This document shows positions 53,808-62,801 of a DNA stretch of 64,000 nt, piece after piece (the stretch's first letter is position 1; each line of letters starts with the position of its first letter). The notes below the pieces were generated by a model. That model had not been told where the DNA came from. It searched no databases and saw nothing but the letters and a program-made list of their open reading frames with translations. The DNA is taken from assembly GCA_032334055.1 (NCBI GenBank), contig JAUOZS010000001.1:248001-312000 (forward strand), written 5' to 3'. Position numbers and translations under genes: made by a program. This stretch comes from Selenomonadales bacterium 4137-cl. GTDB taxonomy: Bacteria > Bacillota > Negativicutes > Sporomusales > UBA7701.

Positions 53808-54127
53808 TGTTGGTCCTCCTCTAAAATAAATACCGGTAGGTTAAATTAAGAATATGTCTACCTGGGGCTATCCCTCCCTTTCCACGATGTGAAACGACGA
53901 TTTCATGGAAACATTATTCAATATATTGTGATTAATTATATTCGCGGGAGAAAAATCCTCTCGGCCGTAAAAAAATACCGGTATGTGAGACAAGGCGGGG
54001 CGCTGGCGGTGGTAGGCCGCTCCGGGGAGGCTGGCCGGCAGGAATATAATGTAGCACACCGAAGATATAAATTGTGTTAAGAGCGCGTTGTTCGCTCGGT
54101 CGGAACAAGAATTAAGGGGGGCTATCG
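53808..54127. other. Intergenic region with two TACCGGTA boxes
   Basis: 320-base AT-rich spacer between the divergent tctC and SYLF genes. AAATACCGGTA occurs at 53828-53838 (next to the tctC start) and 53973-53983, each with the palindrome TACCGGTA. Possible operators of a tct regulator. No coding stretch is convincing. Confidence 0.5.
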
Positions 54128-54700
54128 ATGAGGATGACGCTGGTGGCCAGGGGTTTAGCAATTTTGATGCTGGCGATGGTATTGGTCGCTCCGGTGGCGG
54201 CTGCGGCAAGCATCGAAGAAAGGCGCGACGAAGTCCGGAAGATGGCGGACAGTACGCTCAATCGGTTGTACAAAGAAAAGCCAAGCGCCCAGGCGGCAAT
54301 TGAGAGTGCGGCCGGATACGCGGTGTTCAGCAATCACGGATTTAAGCTGTTTCTTTTCGGCGGCGGCGGCGGCAAAGGTATGGCCGTGAATAACGGTAGC
54401 GGCGAAGAGGTTTTTATGAAAATGGCGGAGGTCGATATCGGTTTCGGCCTTGGGATTAAGAAATTCAGTGTGATTTTCGTTTTTGAGACCGATAAGGCTT
54501 TCAACAGTTTCGTCGCCGACGGCTGGAAGTTCGGCGGCCAAACGACGGCCGCGGCTACGGACGGCGTAAGCGGCGATTCGTTCCAGGGCGCAGTTGTGGT
54601 GGGTCCGGGAATTTGGATGTACCAGATGACCGACAAAGGCCTGGCGCTTGAACTTACCGCCAAGGGCACCAGGTATTATAAGGACAGCGATCTGAATTAG
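54128..54700 (+). CDS. Secreted SYLF (YSC84-like) domain protein
   Basis: 190-residue protein with a signal peptide (1 to about 26) and a lipid-binding SYLF/YSC84 domain: AGYAVFSNHGFKLFLFGGGG, KMAEVDIGFGLGIKKFSVIF and the SFQGAVVVGPGIWMYQMTD end. Reported to bind phosphoinositides in eukaryotes; bacterial role, probably at the cell envelope, is unclear. Start ATG 54128 with AAGGGGGG upstream. Confidence 0.85.
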   Translation: MRMTLVARGLAILMLAMVLVAPVAAAASIEERRDEVRKMADSTLNRLYKEKPSAQAAIESAAGYAVFSNHGFKLFLFGGGGGKGMAVNNGSGEEVFMKMAEVDIGFGLGIKKFSVIFVFETDKAFNSFVADGWKFGGQTTAAATDGVSGDSFQGAVVVGPGIWMYQMTDKGLALELTAKGTRYYKDSDLN

Positions 54701-54738
54701 GCAACGCAGCATCAACCGATGTTACAGGGGGTAGAATC

Positions 54739-56010
54739 ATGGATGTTATTCAGGAGCTGCTCAGGGAGGTCCCGCTGCCGCGGATGGTAAAGATCAGACA
54801 GGCTTTTCCCGCTTCACGTATCGGAGATGTCGCCGCGACGCTGCGCCAGGAGCTTGCACGGGATGAGATCGGCCGGCGGGTCCGTCCGGGGATGAAGGTG
54901 GCGGTGGCCGTGGGCAGCCGCGGTGTGGCCGATATCCCCATCCTCGCCAGAGTTACAGTGGAAGAACTGAAACGGATGGGAGCGGAGCCCTTTATCGTGC
55001 CTGCCATGGGTAGCCACGGCGGCGCGACCGCCGATGGGCAGCGGGAAGTGCTGGCCAACCTGGGGGTAACGGAGGAAAGCGCCGGCTGCCCGATAAAGTC
55101 GTCGATGGCGGTGGTGGAGATCGGCCGGCTGGATAACGGTCTGCCGGTGTATATCGATGAATTCGCCTACAATGCGGATGGCATCGTGGTCATCAATCGC
55201 ATCAAGCCGCACACCGCGTTCCGCGGCCCCAACGAAAGCGGCCTTGTGAAGATGATTACCATCGGCCTTGGCAAACAGAAGGGGGCCGAATCCTGCCACG
55301 CGTTCAGCTTCAAATACATGGCCGAACATATCCCCGCCATGGCTGGGGTTGTACTGGCCAAGATGCCGGTCCTGTTCGGCGTGGGTACCGTCGAAAATGC
55401 GTACGACCAGGTTGCCAAGATCGTCGCCGTGACGCCTGAAAATCTGATCGAGACCGATCGGCAGTTGCTCCTGGAGGCCAAGGCCAACATGGCGAGTCTG
55501 CCGTTTTCGCAAATCGACGTGCTGGTGGTGGACAAGATCGGCAAAGATATCTCGGGTGACGGCATGGACCCCAATATAACCGGACGCTATCCCACTCCCT
55601 ACGCTTCCGGCGGTCCGGATATCGCCAAACTGGCGGTGCTGGACCTTACGGACGCCACCCATGGCAACGCCAACGGCATGGGAACCGCCGATATCACCAC
55701 CCGCCGGCTCGTCAACAAGACGAATTTCCCGATGACCTACTGCAACGGGCTGACCTCGACGGTACTGATCCCCACGAAGGTGCCGGCGGTATTCGAGTGT
55801 GACAGGGACGCGGTCAAGGCAGCCATAAAGACGTGCAATGCCCGCGACCTGAAAAAGGCAAGAGTGGTCAGGATCCAGGATACGCTCCATCTTGAGGAGA
55901 TCCGCGTGTCCGAGGCCCTTCTGGAAGAAGTGAGAGCCAATCCGCGGCTAATGGTTTGCGGCGATCCTGAAGAGCTGCGTTTCGACGATGACGGAAATCT
56001 CGTGGAGTGA
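54739..56010 (+). CDS. LarA-like (lactate-racemase domain) protein
   Basis: 423-residue homolog of nickel-pincer lactate racemase LarA. Candidate equivalents of the LarA ligands are seen: His93 in GSHGGATADG, His158 in KPHTAFRG, Lys171 in GLVKMI and His187 in ESCHAFS. No LarB, LarC or LarE cofactor genes are adjacent, so it depends on genes elsewhere if active. LarA homologs include racemases and epimerases of various 2-hydroxy acids; the substrate is not clear. Confidence 0.8.
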   Translation: MDVIQELLREVPLPRMVKIRQAFPASRIGDVAATLRQELARDEIGRRVRPGMKVAVAVGSRGVADIPILARVTVEELKRMGAEPFIVPAMGSHGGATADGQREVLANLGVTEESAGCPIKSSMAVVEIGRLDNGLPVYIDEFAYNADGIVVINRIKPHTAFRGPNESGLVKMITIGLGKQKGAESCHAFSFKYMAEHIPAMAGVVLAKMPVLFGVGTVENAYDQVAKIVAVTPENLIETDRQLLLEAKANMASLPFSQIDVLVVDKIGKDISGDGMDPNITGRYPTPYASGGPDIAKLAVLDLTDATHGNANGMGTADITTRRLVNKTNFPMTYCNGLTSTVLIPTKVPAVFECDRDAVKAAIKTCNARDLKKARVVRIQDTLHLEEIRVSEALLEEVRANPRLMVCGDPEELRFDDDGNLVE

Positions 56011-56081
56011 CAACAGTCGGACTACTGCTGCGGAGGCGAGCTAGCATGGTTACGCCGCGGAGCGCTGGCTGGGGAAAAAGA

Positions 56082-56110
56082 AAACCACGGACTACTTAAG
56101 TCCGTGGTTT
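56082..56110. terminator. Bidirectional terminator
   Basis: 12-bp inverted repeat (56082-56093 and 56099-56110) with A- and T-runs, between the converging larA-like and small Cys-rich protein genes. Confidence 0.75.
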
Positions 56111-56139
56111 CGTGTCCGCCAGGCTAAATCGGGCGTCCA

Positions 56140-56376
56140 TCACGCCAGCGCTTCGATACCGTGTTCAGCGAGCTTGATTTTTATGTCGTTGAAGGTCGTG
56201 CGGCTGGGGGCGTAAAAAACGGTCGTTAGGCCATCAATATTGTTGATACTGATGAAGTAAACGCCCGGCATGCCGCGGAGCGATTTTTCGGCATCCCTGG
56301 CGTTCTCGCCAATGCCTTTGACGAAAAACTTGACCTGGGAGCTGCCGTGGGCCGGGCAGCCGCATTCTTTGCACAT
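56140..56376 (-). CDS. Small protein with CxxCxC head and HMA-like fold
   Basis: 78-residue protein. ATG at 56374-56376 with a GGAGG site eight bases upstream (a GTG nine bases further up is an alternative). It starts MCKECGCPAHG, a Cys-rich metal-binding-like head, followed by a ferredoxin-like alpha/beta domain (VKFFVKGIGENARDAEKSLR, GVYFISINNIDG) resembling heavy-metal-associated domains but without CxxC in the loop. Perhaps a metal carrier. Confidence 0.7.
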   Translation of the reverse strand: MCKECGCPAHGSSQVKFFVKGIGENARDAEKSLRGMPGVYFISINNIDGLTTVFYAPSRTTFNDIKIKLAEHGIEALA

Positions 56377-56627
56377 GGTCAGCACCTCCAGATTATCTTA
56401 CCTCCAGTATACCGCAACCGGCAGTTTTCGGCGAATAACCAATATTGATAGGCAGGTAACAGGGTCATTATGGCCCCGGGAGCCGGAAGGCTCAAACGAT
56501 GAATCGCAATGTCGAGGATATTGCTGGAGGTATTTGCCAATTATATAACGAATATATTATGTCATCGCTTGCGACGAAAAATACCTGGCAGCGATGCTCA
56601 TTTTCCTTTACACGGGGGTCCGAAAAA

Positions 56628-57389
56628 ATGAACGGCAAATGGCTGGCCTGGCTCGGGGCGGTTGATCTGCCCGAACCCAGGCGCGATTTGGCGGCCGTGG
56701 CATTGTCCGGGGTCGGAAAAGTATATGTGACCGGAGCGGGGGAATTCGAAGCCCTGCGCGGCATCGATCTAACGGTCGAGGCCGGCGAGTTCGTGGCCGT
56801 TGTAGGTAAATCGGGCAGCGGCAAGTCGACGCTCATCAACATGATCACGGGAATCGACCGGCCCACCGCCGGCTCGGTATGGGTAGCGGGAACGCCGGTG
56901 CACGGCCTTACCGAGAATCAGATCGCCGTGTGGCGAGGGCGCACGGTCGGGGTGGTGTTTCAGTTCTTCCAGTTGCTGCCGACGCTTACGGCGCTGGAGA
57001 ATGTCATGCTGCCCATGGATTTTTGCGCCGTCCACGATCCGGCTGAGCGGCCGGAAAGAGCCCTAAGACTGTTGGAACTGGTAGGGGTTGCCGATCAGGC
57101 GGACAAACTACCGGCCAATCTGTCCGGCGGCCAGCAGCAGCGGGTGGCAATCGCCCGGTCGTTGGCAAATGACCCGCCGCTGCTGGTGGCGGACGAGCCG
57201 ACCGGCAACCTTGATAATCGCACTGCTTCGGCGGTCATCGATCTGTTCGCCGAACTCGCGGCGGGCGGCAAGACGATTTTGATGGTGACCCATGACGACG
57301 ATCTGGCCAGCCGGGCCAGCCGCATCCTAACGGTCGCCGAGGGCCGCATAGCCTGTTCCGCGGCGACCGGTGAGGTCTGCGATGGCTGA
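56628..57389 (+). CDS. ABC transporter ATPase, MacB/LolD type
   Basis: 253 residues from ATG 56628 (GGGGG nine bases upstream). Walker [11 protein letters not shown]-loop, signature [16 protein letters not shown] and Walker [11 protein letters not shown] are complete. An in-frame ATG at 56499 would add 43 residues spanning an AT-rich promoter-like stretch, so is less likely. Its stop overlaps the permease start by eight bases. Exporter ATPase of a MacAB-like system. Confidence 0.9.
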   Translation: MNGKWLAWLGAVDLPEPRRDLAAVALSGVGKVYVTGAGEFEALRGIDLTVEAGEFVAVVGKSGSGKSTLINMITGIDRPTAGSVWVAGTPVHGLTENQIAVWRGRTVGVVFQFFQLLPTLTALENVMLPMDFCAVHDPAERPERALRLLELVGVADQADKLPANLSGGQQQRVAIARSLANDPPLLVADEPTGNLDNRTASAVIDLFAELAAGGKTILMVTHDDDLASRASRILTVAEGRIACSAATGEVCDG

Positions 57390-59814
57390 CCGGGCGCATC
57401 TCGCGCCCCGCTGGCGCAAAGTATGGGCCGATCTGGCGGACAATAAACTGCGTACCCTGCTGGTGGTGCTTTCGATATCCGTCGGGGTATTCGCGGTGGG
57501 AATGATATACAGCTCATACCTGATGTTCGAACGCGACCTCGACCGCAGTTGGCGGGCGGCGCTGCCGGCCAGCGCCACGCTGTACGCCGACCCCTTCGAC
57601 GAGGAACTGGTCGCGAGCATCCGCAGCCTGCGAGGGGTGAAGGAGGCCGACGGGCGCCGCAATGTAGACCTGAGGGTGCGCGGCGCCGGCGGCGAATGGA
57701 AGCAGATGTTCCTGACCGCCATCCCCGACTACCACAAGCAGAAGGTCAACGTCATCCGCCCGCAGTCCGGCGCCTGGCCGCCCGGCGACGGGGATGTGCT
57801 TATCGAACGTTCGTCTCTGGACGCCCTGGGAGTTACGCAGGGCGGCAGCATCACGGTGGAGACTCCCACGGGGCGCTCGCGTACATTGAAGGTTACCGGG
57901 GTCGTGTACGACCCCAGCCAGATACCCAGCATGTTCATCGGCCGCTACTATGGCTACATCAATATGGATACCCTCGAAAAACTGGATGAACCCCGCCGGC
58001 TCGACCAGGTCAATTTCGTTGTCGAGCCTTGGGTCTTAAAAGGCAAGGACACCGCGCCCATCGAGGCGATCGGCCGCCGGGCCTGGACAAAGCTCGAACA
58101 GGGCGACACCACCGTCTTCTGGCTGCAGGTCAACAAACCCGGCGAGCATCAGCTGCAGGGGGCGATCAACGCCATGCTGCTGCTGCTGGCGGTGCTGGGG
58201 GCGCTGTCGCTCTGCCTGGGCACTTTTCTCCTTATCAACACCGTATCGGCCATCCTGACCCAGCAGGTGCGGCAGATCGGCATAATGAAGGCGATCGGCG
58301 CCCGCCGAGAACAGATACTGTCGCTTTATCTCGCCCTGGTCGGGGCTTTCGGGGTACTGTCTCTCATCGTGGCCGCCCCGCTCGGTGCACTGGCGGCGGA
58401 CGCGGTCACCCGCTTCATGGCCGGGATCTTCAACTTCGACTCCGGCGGCCTGGAACTGCCCCCGCGGGTGCTGCTGTTGGAGGCCGCGGTGGCCATCCTC
58501 GTGCCGCTGGCCGCCGCGCTTTATCCGGTCTGGCGCGGTACGGGGGTTACGGTGCGCGAGGCGGTGAGCGATTACGGCATCGGCGGCGTGGAGGCCAGGG
58601 GCCGCGTGGACCGCTGGGTGGACGCCGCCCTGCAGAGGTTGGGAAAGCTGAAGCGGCCGGTGCTGCTTTCCCTGCGGAACACCTTCCGCCGCAAAGGACG
58701 GCTGGCGCTGACGCTCTTGACGCTGACGGTGGCCGGCACGGTCTTCATGGCCGTATTCGCGGTGCGGTCGTCGCTTTATTCCACCCTCGACCAGGCGCTG
58801 GAGTATTTCCGCTATGATATTTCGATAACTTTTACCCAGAACTACCGCTCCAGCCGCATCGAGCAGGAAGTGGCGAGGGTGCCGGGGGTCAAGGCGGTGG
58901 AGCCGTGGGGCTTCACCTCCGGACGGATACTGAAGGCGGATACCCGGCAGGCGGAGGACGAAGCCAGCAAGAATGTCTTCATCCTCGCCCCGCCGATCGA
59001 TACCAAGATGGTCCAGCCCAGGATCGTCAAGGGACGCTGGCTGGTGCCCGGAGACGAAAGCGCCCTGGTGGTCAACACCGAGGTCATCAAAGACGCTCCC
59101 GGCATCGTGGTGGGCGGCCCGGCCATTATCAAAACCGGCAACCGACGGCTGAAGTTCACGGTCGTGGGCATTGTGCAGAGCACGATGACCGGGCCCCTGG
59201 CATACGCGCCTTACGACTGGCTTTCGGGGGCGATCCAGGAATCCGGTCGGTCCCGCTCCGTCCAGGTGGTGGCGGCTTCGTCCCAACCGGAGGACCAGTC
59301 CGCGCTTGGCAGGGCCCTCGAAGAGCACCTTAAGAACAACAGCCTCCGCGTCCAGCAGGTGGATATCACCTGGGAGGCCAAACAGCGCATCCGGGCCCAG
59401 TTTGACATCATCACGACCTTCCTGCTTATTATGGCCGTGCTGCTGGCGGTGGTGGGGGCGCTGGGACTGACGGGAACGATGGGGATAAACGTGCTGGAAA
59501 GGACGCGCGAAATCGGGGTTATGCGGGCCATCGGCGCGTCGAGCCTAGAAATCGGCCGGGTCTTCGTCGTCGAGGCTCTCTGCATCGGTCTCATAAGCTG
59601 GCTGGCGGGGGCGCTCCTGGCCCTTCCCGTGGCGGCGCTGCTCTCTTACCAGGTAGGGGTGCTGTTTCTGCAAAGCCCGCTGGCGTTTTCCTTCAGTTTC
59701 CTCGGGGTCGGCATCTGGCTGGCCCTGTCGGCCGGCCTGTCGGTGATAGCCAGCCTGCTGCCGGCTTATAACGCCGCCCGGCTGAGCGTCAGGGATGTCT
59801 TGAGCTACGAATGA
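57382..59814 (+). CDS. FtsX-like ABC permease (two FtsX domains)
   Basis: 810-residue permease with two MacB-type periplasmic domains and two FtsX core domains (about 270-400 and 680-805; [20 protein letters not shown] and [14 protein letters not shown]). A single N-terminal helix after [15 protein letters not shown] starts the protein. ATG 57382 overlaps the ATPase stop. Predicted to work with the adaptor encoded next for export or lipoprotein/drug extrusion. Confidence 0.9.
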   Translation: MADRAHLAPRWRKVWADLADNKLRTLLVVLSISVGVFAVGMIYSSYLMFERDLDRSWRAALPASATLYADPFDEELVASIRSLRGVKEADGRRNVDLRVRGAGGEWKQMFLTAIPDYHKQKVNVIRPQSGAWPPGDGDVLIERSSLDALGVTQGGSITVETPTGRSRTLKVTGVVYDPSQIPSMFIGRYYGYINMDTLEKLDEPRRLDQVNFVVEPWVLKGKDTAPIEAIGRRAWTKLEQGDTTVFWLQVNKPGEHQLQGAINAMLLLLAVLGALSLCLGTFLLINTVSAILTQQVRQIGIMKAIGARREQILSLYLALVGAFGVLSLIVAAPLGALAADAVTRFMAGIFNFDSGGLELPPRVLLLEAAVAILVPLAAALYPVWRGTGVTVREAVSDYGIGGVEARGRVDRWVDAALQRLGKLKRPVLLSLRNTFRRKGRLALTLLTLTVAGTVFMAVFAVRSSLYSTLDQALEYFRYDISITFTQNYRSSRIEQEVARVPGVKAVEPWGFTSGRILKADTRQAEDEASKNVFILAPPIDTKMVQPRIVKGRWLVPGDESALVVNTEVIKDAPGIVVGGPAIIKTGNRRLKFTVVGIVQSTMTGPLAYAPYDWLSGAIQESGRSRSVQVVAASSQPEDQSALGRALEEHLKNNSLRVQQVDITWEAKQRIRAQFDIITTFLLIMAVLLAVVGALGLTGTMGINVLERTREIGVMRAIGASSLEIGRVFVVEALCIGLISWLAGALLALPVAALLSYQVGVLFLQSPLAFSFSFLGVGIWLALSAGLSVIASLLPAYNAARLSVRDVLSYE

Positions 59815-59829
59815 TAGGGGAGAAAAGAT

Positions 59830-60744
59830 ATGGCGGTTAAGGATAAACTCAGTGCAGGCGGAGGCTGGTTCAGGCGCCATTGGCTACTGACACTCATTCT
59901 GGCGGCCGCGCTGGTCGCGGCCGGCTGGTGGCTTTACGGCCGTCAGGGCGAAAAGCAAAATATCCCGCCGGTCAAAGCGGATAGCAGAGTATTGGCCGAA
60001 GGCATCGTTTTTCCGGTGCGCTACGCCCAGATGGTAATGCCGGTGGACGGCACGGTCGGCGAGGTGCTGGCCAAAGAGGGCGAGTCGGTGCGGAGCGGTC
60101 AGCCGCTCATCCGGCTGGTGCGCCAGGATTACGCGGCCAGGGTGAGCAGCGCCAGAGCCGACGTCGCCCGGGCGGGAGCGGCGGTGGAGCAGGCCAGGGT
60201 CAACCTGGCGGACGCCGAGCGGGAACTGGCCAGGCAGCAGCGATTGGTGGCCGCCGGCGCCACCTCGCGCCAGCAGCTCGATCAGGCGCGGACAGCGGCC
60301 GAAAGGAACCGGGCGGCGCTCGCCCAGACTGAGGCCGATCTGGCCACCCAGCGGAGCAGACAGACGGAAGCGGAAGGTCTGCTGGACAAGACCGAGCTCA
60401 GGGCGCCGATGGCGGGCACGGTCGCTTACCTGGACGTGAAGGTCGGCGAGCATGCCGCAGTGGGAACGGTGCTGGTGCGTATCGCCGACGAGTCGGCCTG
60501 GGAGGTCCGCAGCGACGACCTTACCGAACTCGCGATCGCCAAGGTGCGGGTGGGGGACGCGGTCGCCCTGACCTTCGACGGAATTCCCGGACTGGAGATA
60601 CCAGGCAGGGTGAAATTCATCCGCCCATTCGGCGAAAAGAAGCGCGGCGACATCACCTATACGGTGACGGTCGCCCCCGACCGCTGGGACGACCGCCTCC
60701 GCTGGAACATGACCGCCCAACTGGCGATAACCCCGTCGCGGTAG
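59830..60744 (+). CDS. Periplasmic adaptor (HlyD/MFP) of the ABC exporter
   Basis: 304-residue membrane-fusion protein with one N-terminal helix (about 18-37), a lipoyl-like half (VMPVDGTVGEVLAKEGESV), a helical hairpin rich in Ala/Arg/Gln (about 105-180) and a closing TELRAPMAGTVAYLDVKVGE half. Stands 15 bases after the permease. Would link the inner-membrane exporter to an outer-membrane channel not encoded here. Confidence 0.9.
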   Translation: MAVKDKLSAGGGWFRRHWLLTLILAAALVAAGWWLYGRQGEKQNIPPVKADSRVLAEGIVFPVRYAQMVMPVDGTVGEVLAKEGESVRSGQPLIRLVRQDYAARVSSARADVARAGAAVEQARVNLADAERELARQQRLVAAGATSRQQLDQARTAAERNRAALAQTEADLATQRSRQTEAEGLLDKTELRAPMAGTVAYLDVKVGEHAAVGTVLVRIADESAWEVRSDDLTELAIAKVRVGDAVALTFDGIPGLEIPGRVKFIRPFGEKKRGDITYTVTVAPDRWDDRLRWNMTAQLAITPSR

Positions 60745-60752
60745 ACGATGCG

Positions 60753-60798
60753 ACAAAGACCCCGGTTTGCAAATGCATGCAGACCGGGGTCTTTTGTC
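60753..60798. terminator. Terminator after the exporter operon
   Basis: Stem of at least 11 bp (60756-60766 and 60783-60793) with a large loop, followed by TTTTGTC. Between converging genes. Confidence 0.75.
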
Positions 60799-60808
60799 AC
60801 GGTTGCTC

Positions 60809-61270
60809 CTAAAGGGCGTAAGAAACGATGAAATGGTAGTAAGCGATGGGGGTACCGTCGGCGATGATCTCGTGGCGGTACCAGCCTACAGCCGGAAATT
60901 GTATTTGCCACGCCGTCGGCTGGGTAAAAACGAAGCCGTCGTGCGGAGCTTTGAAGGCTATAGGGTTTGTCGCGGCGACTACATAACCGTTGTCGTGCTT
61001 GACGATGCGGATAACCAGCTCGTGATTGCCGGCGAAGCAGGTGAACTGATCGAAGGTCTTTATCGCTGCCGGCGTGCCAGGTTTCACCACGATGCCGGGG
61101 AGGGTACCCTCGGCGACGGACGAGTCGCCAAGGGCGAGCGAGAGGTTTCTGGCCATATAGTGATTGGTGGGCAGCATGCCTGGCAGGGCTGCGAAGGCCG
61201 GGGCCGCAAGGATAAGATTACCGGCGAGGAACGCTATCAGCGAGAAAATGGTGATTTTTCGGATATTCAT
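60809..61270 (-). CDS. Small secreted protein, unknown function
   Basis: 153-residue protein with a signal peptide (ending AAPAFAA, about residue 28) and a mature domain of about 125 residues rich in beta-strands (FDQFTCFAGNHELVIRIVKH, AVGWYRHEIIADG). The start has a GGAGG site. No family recognised; a soluble periplasmic or surface domain is likely. Confidence 0.7.
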   Translation of the reverse strand: MNIRKITIFSLIAFLAGNLILAAPAFAALPGMLPTNHYMARNLSLALGDSSVAEGTLPGIVVKPGTPAAIKTFDQFTCFAGNHELVIRIVKHDNGYVVAATNPIAFKAPHDGFVFTQPTAWQIQFPAVGWYRHEIIADGTPIAYYHFIVSYAL

Positions 61271-61751
61271 CGTGTCGCCTCCTTATTTGTCTTTTAATAT
61301 TTCGCAACAAAATACCAAAAACCTCCCATAAAATACAATAAATGTAAAAAATATTTAGCATCATTTCATCGCAGGGATAATCTGGGCTGGCGCCTTTTCT
61401 TTAGGGTGTCAGCCCGATTTTTTAAGAAACAAAATTGCTGGAGACTCTTTACAAATGGTAATATCTGCCATAAACTGTAATAAATTACATATATTTCCAT
61501 ATGAATCTGAATAGTTATTATATCAAGTTTCCAAAGATGTATATTTGTTGAAGCCGGTGACATCCTATCTTTAGTTTTTGTGGAAATCATTGGCAGAGGG
61601 TCGAACAGGCGGGCATACGGGTACAGGTGGCTACGGATGACCGGCCTGAGCCATAGGAAGGGGTATCCAGGGGGTGGCGGTTTTCAGGTAGATACATTTG
61701 TTGTGTTGTGGTGTGTATAAACAACAATTAACAATTTGGAGGGAAAAGAGA
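61271..61751. other. Long AT-rich intergenic leader, 481 bases
   Basis: Region upstream of the repeat-protein gene. Contains a terminator-like hairpin at 61384-61423 on the plus strand and, nearer the gene, a G-rich stretch (about 61590-61690). I see no convincing coding frame; the G-rich part may be a structured 5' leader, but it does not match c-di-GMP or other riboswitch patterns I know. Confidence 0.5.
61384..61423 (+). terminator. Rho-independent terminator without obvious upstream gene
   Basis: 11-bp stem (61384-61394 with 61405-61415, two G-U pairs) and six T. On the plus strand no gene precedes it closely, so it may end a small RNA or a leader transcript. Confidence 0.6.
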
Positions 61752-62693
61752 ATGAAAAAACTGGCAATCGTGTGCACGGCCCTGCTGATCGCGGCGGCGT
61801 TCTGCACCCCGGTATTCGCGGCCAATCATAGCTTGGGAGCAGGTCTGATCGCGGTCGGTTCGTCTGGCAACAGCGCTAATAACAATACCGGCGCTGGCAT
61901 CACAGGCTATGGCAACTACAATGCTGCGACCGGCGTCGGTGCGGTTATCTGGAATGGCAACGGCAACCAACACGTAAACTACAACACTGGCGCCTACGTC
62001 AGCGGCGGCTTTGGCAACAGTGCGCTCGGGGCCGGGGCGGTCCTTTGGAACAGCAGCGGCAACATTAATGTAAATCACAATACCGGCGCTCAGGTCGATA
62101 ATACTGTAGGCTGGGGAAATACCGCCATCGGCGCCGGCGCGGTCGTCGTAAACAGCAGTGGAAATTCCTCTGTAAGCAATAACATCGGCGCTTGGTCCTA
62201 CAGGTCGCTCGATAGCGAAGCTTACGGCGTCGGGGCTGTTGTCGTCGGCTACGGCGGCAATACCGTGAATGAAAACAAAGGCGCCACTGTTTACAAGGGC
62301 GTGGACCTCACAGCTATCGGTGCCGGGGCGATTGTCGTGAACAACGGTGGCAGCACGGTGAGCAACAATACGGGCGCCTGGGTTGAGAATGGTTCTGGCA
62401 ATTCCGCCCTCGGCGTCGGCGCCGCTGTAATCATCGGTGGCAGCAACAACGTACAAAGAAATACCGGGGCGGTCGTCGTCAGCAACGGCCATGAAAACAG
62501 CGCAGCCGGCGTAGGCGCGGTCGTATATAACGGCAGCAGCAACACTGTAACCGACAGCGTCGGTGCGTCCGTCAACGGCGGCAGCCACAACACCGCCCTC
62601 GGCGCGGGCAGCGTCATCGTCAACGGCAGCAGCAACACTGCCGACAATAACGTCGGCGCGTATGTTTACGAAGGCATCCCGAGCCAAAACTAA
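61752..62693 (+). CDS. Secreted repeat protein, probable beta-solenoid
   Basis: 313-residue exported protein from ATG 61752 with a GGAGGG site. After a signal peptide (1-24, ending VFAA) about nine tandem repeats of 31-34 residues follow, each with the pattern GAGAV(V/I)..N..(G)NS.S.NT(G)A.V and a closing GN(S/T)ALG-like turn. The alternating hydrophobic/Asn-Gly pattern resembles left-handed beta-roll or YadA-head style solenoids, but no anchor or SLH domain is present. It precedes a YadA-like autotransporter by 108 bases. Role: surface or adhesin-associated, by inference. Confidence 0.8.
   Translation: MKKLAIVCTALLIAAAFCTPVFAANHSLGAGLIAVGSSGNSANNNTGAGITGYGNYNAATGVGAVIWNGNGNQHVNYNTGAYVSGGFGNSALGAGAVLWNSSGNINVNHNTGAQVDNTVGWGNTAIGAGAVVVNSSGNSSVSNNIGAWSYRSLDSEAYGVGAVVVGYGGNTVNENKGATVYKGVDLTAIGAGAIVVNNGGSTVSNNTGAWVENGSGNSALGVGAAVIIGGSNNVQRNTGAVVVSNGHENSAAGVGAVVYNGSSNTVTDSVGASVNGGSHNTALGAGSVIVNGSSNTADNNVGAYVYEGIPSQN
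61836..62690 (+). repeat. Nine tandem 31-34-residue protein repeats
   Basis: Coding repeats beginning with Gly-Ala, each encoding the consensus above; DNA copies are diverged. Confidence 0.8.
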
Positions 62694-62801
62694 CAGGTGA
62701 CTGAAACGCCCAGTTGCCGGCGGCGAAGGGGGCGGCCAGCCCGCCCTCCTGAGCTAAGCGCCGCCGGCAGCATCGGCGTCCCTAGCAAAGGGGGAGAACA
62801 T

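Noticed and set aside
58036..59328. 430-codon minus-strand frame within the FtsX-like permease
   Set aside because: Shadow frame; low-complexity Arg/Gln/His composition.
61590..61700. c-di-GMP (GEMM) riboswitch in the repeat-protein leader
   Set aside because: G-rich segments looked suggestive but the conserved GEMM core sequences are not present.
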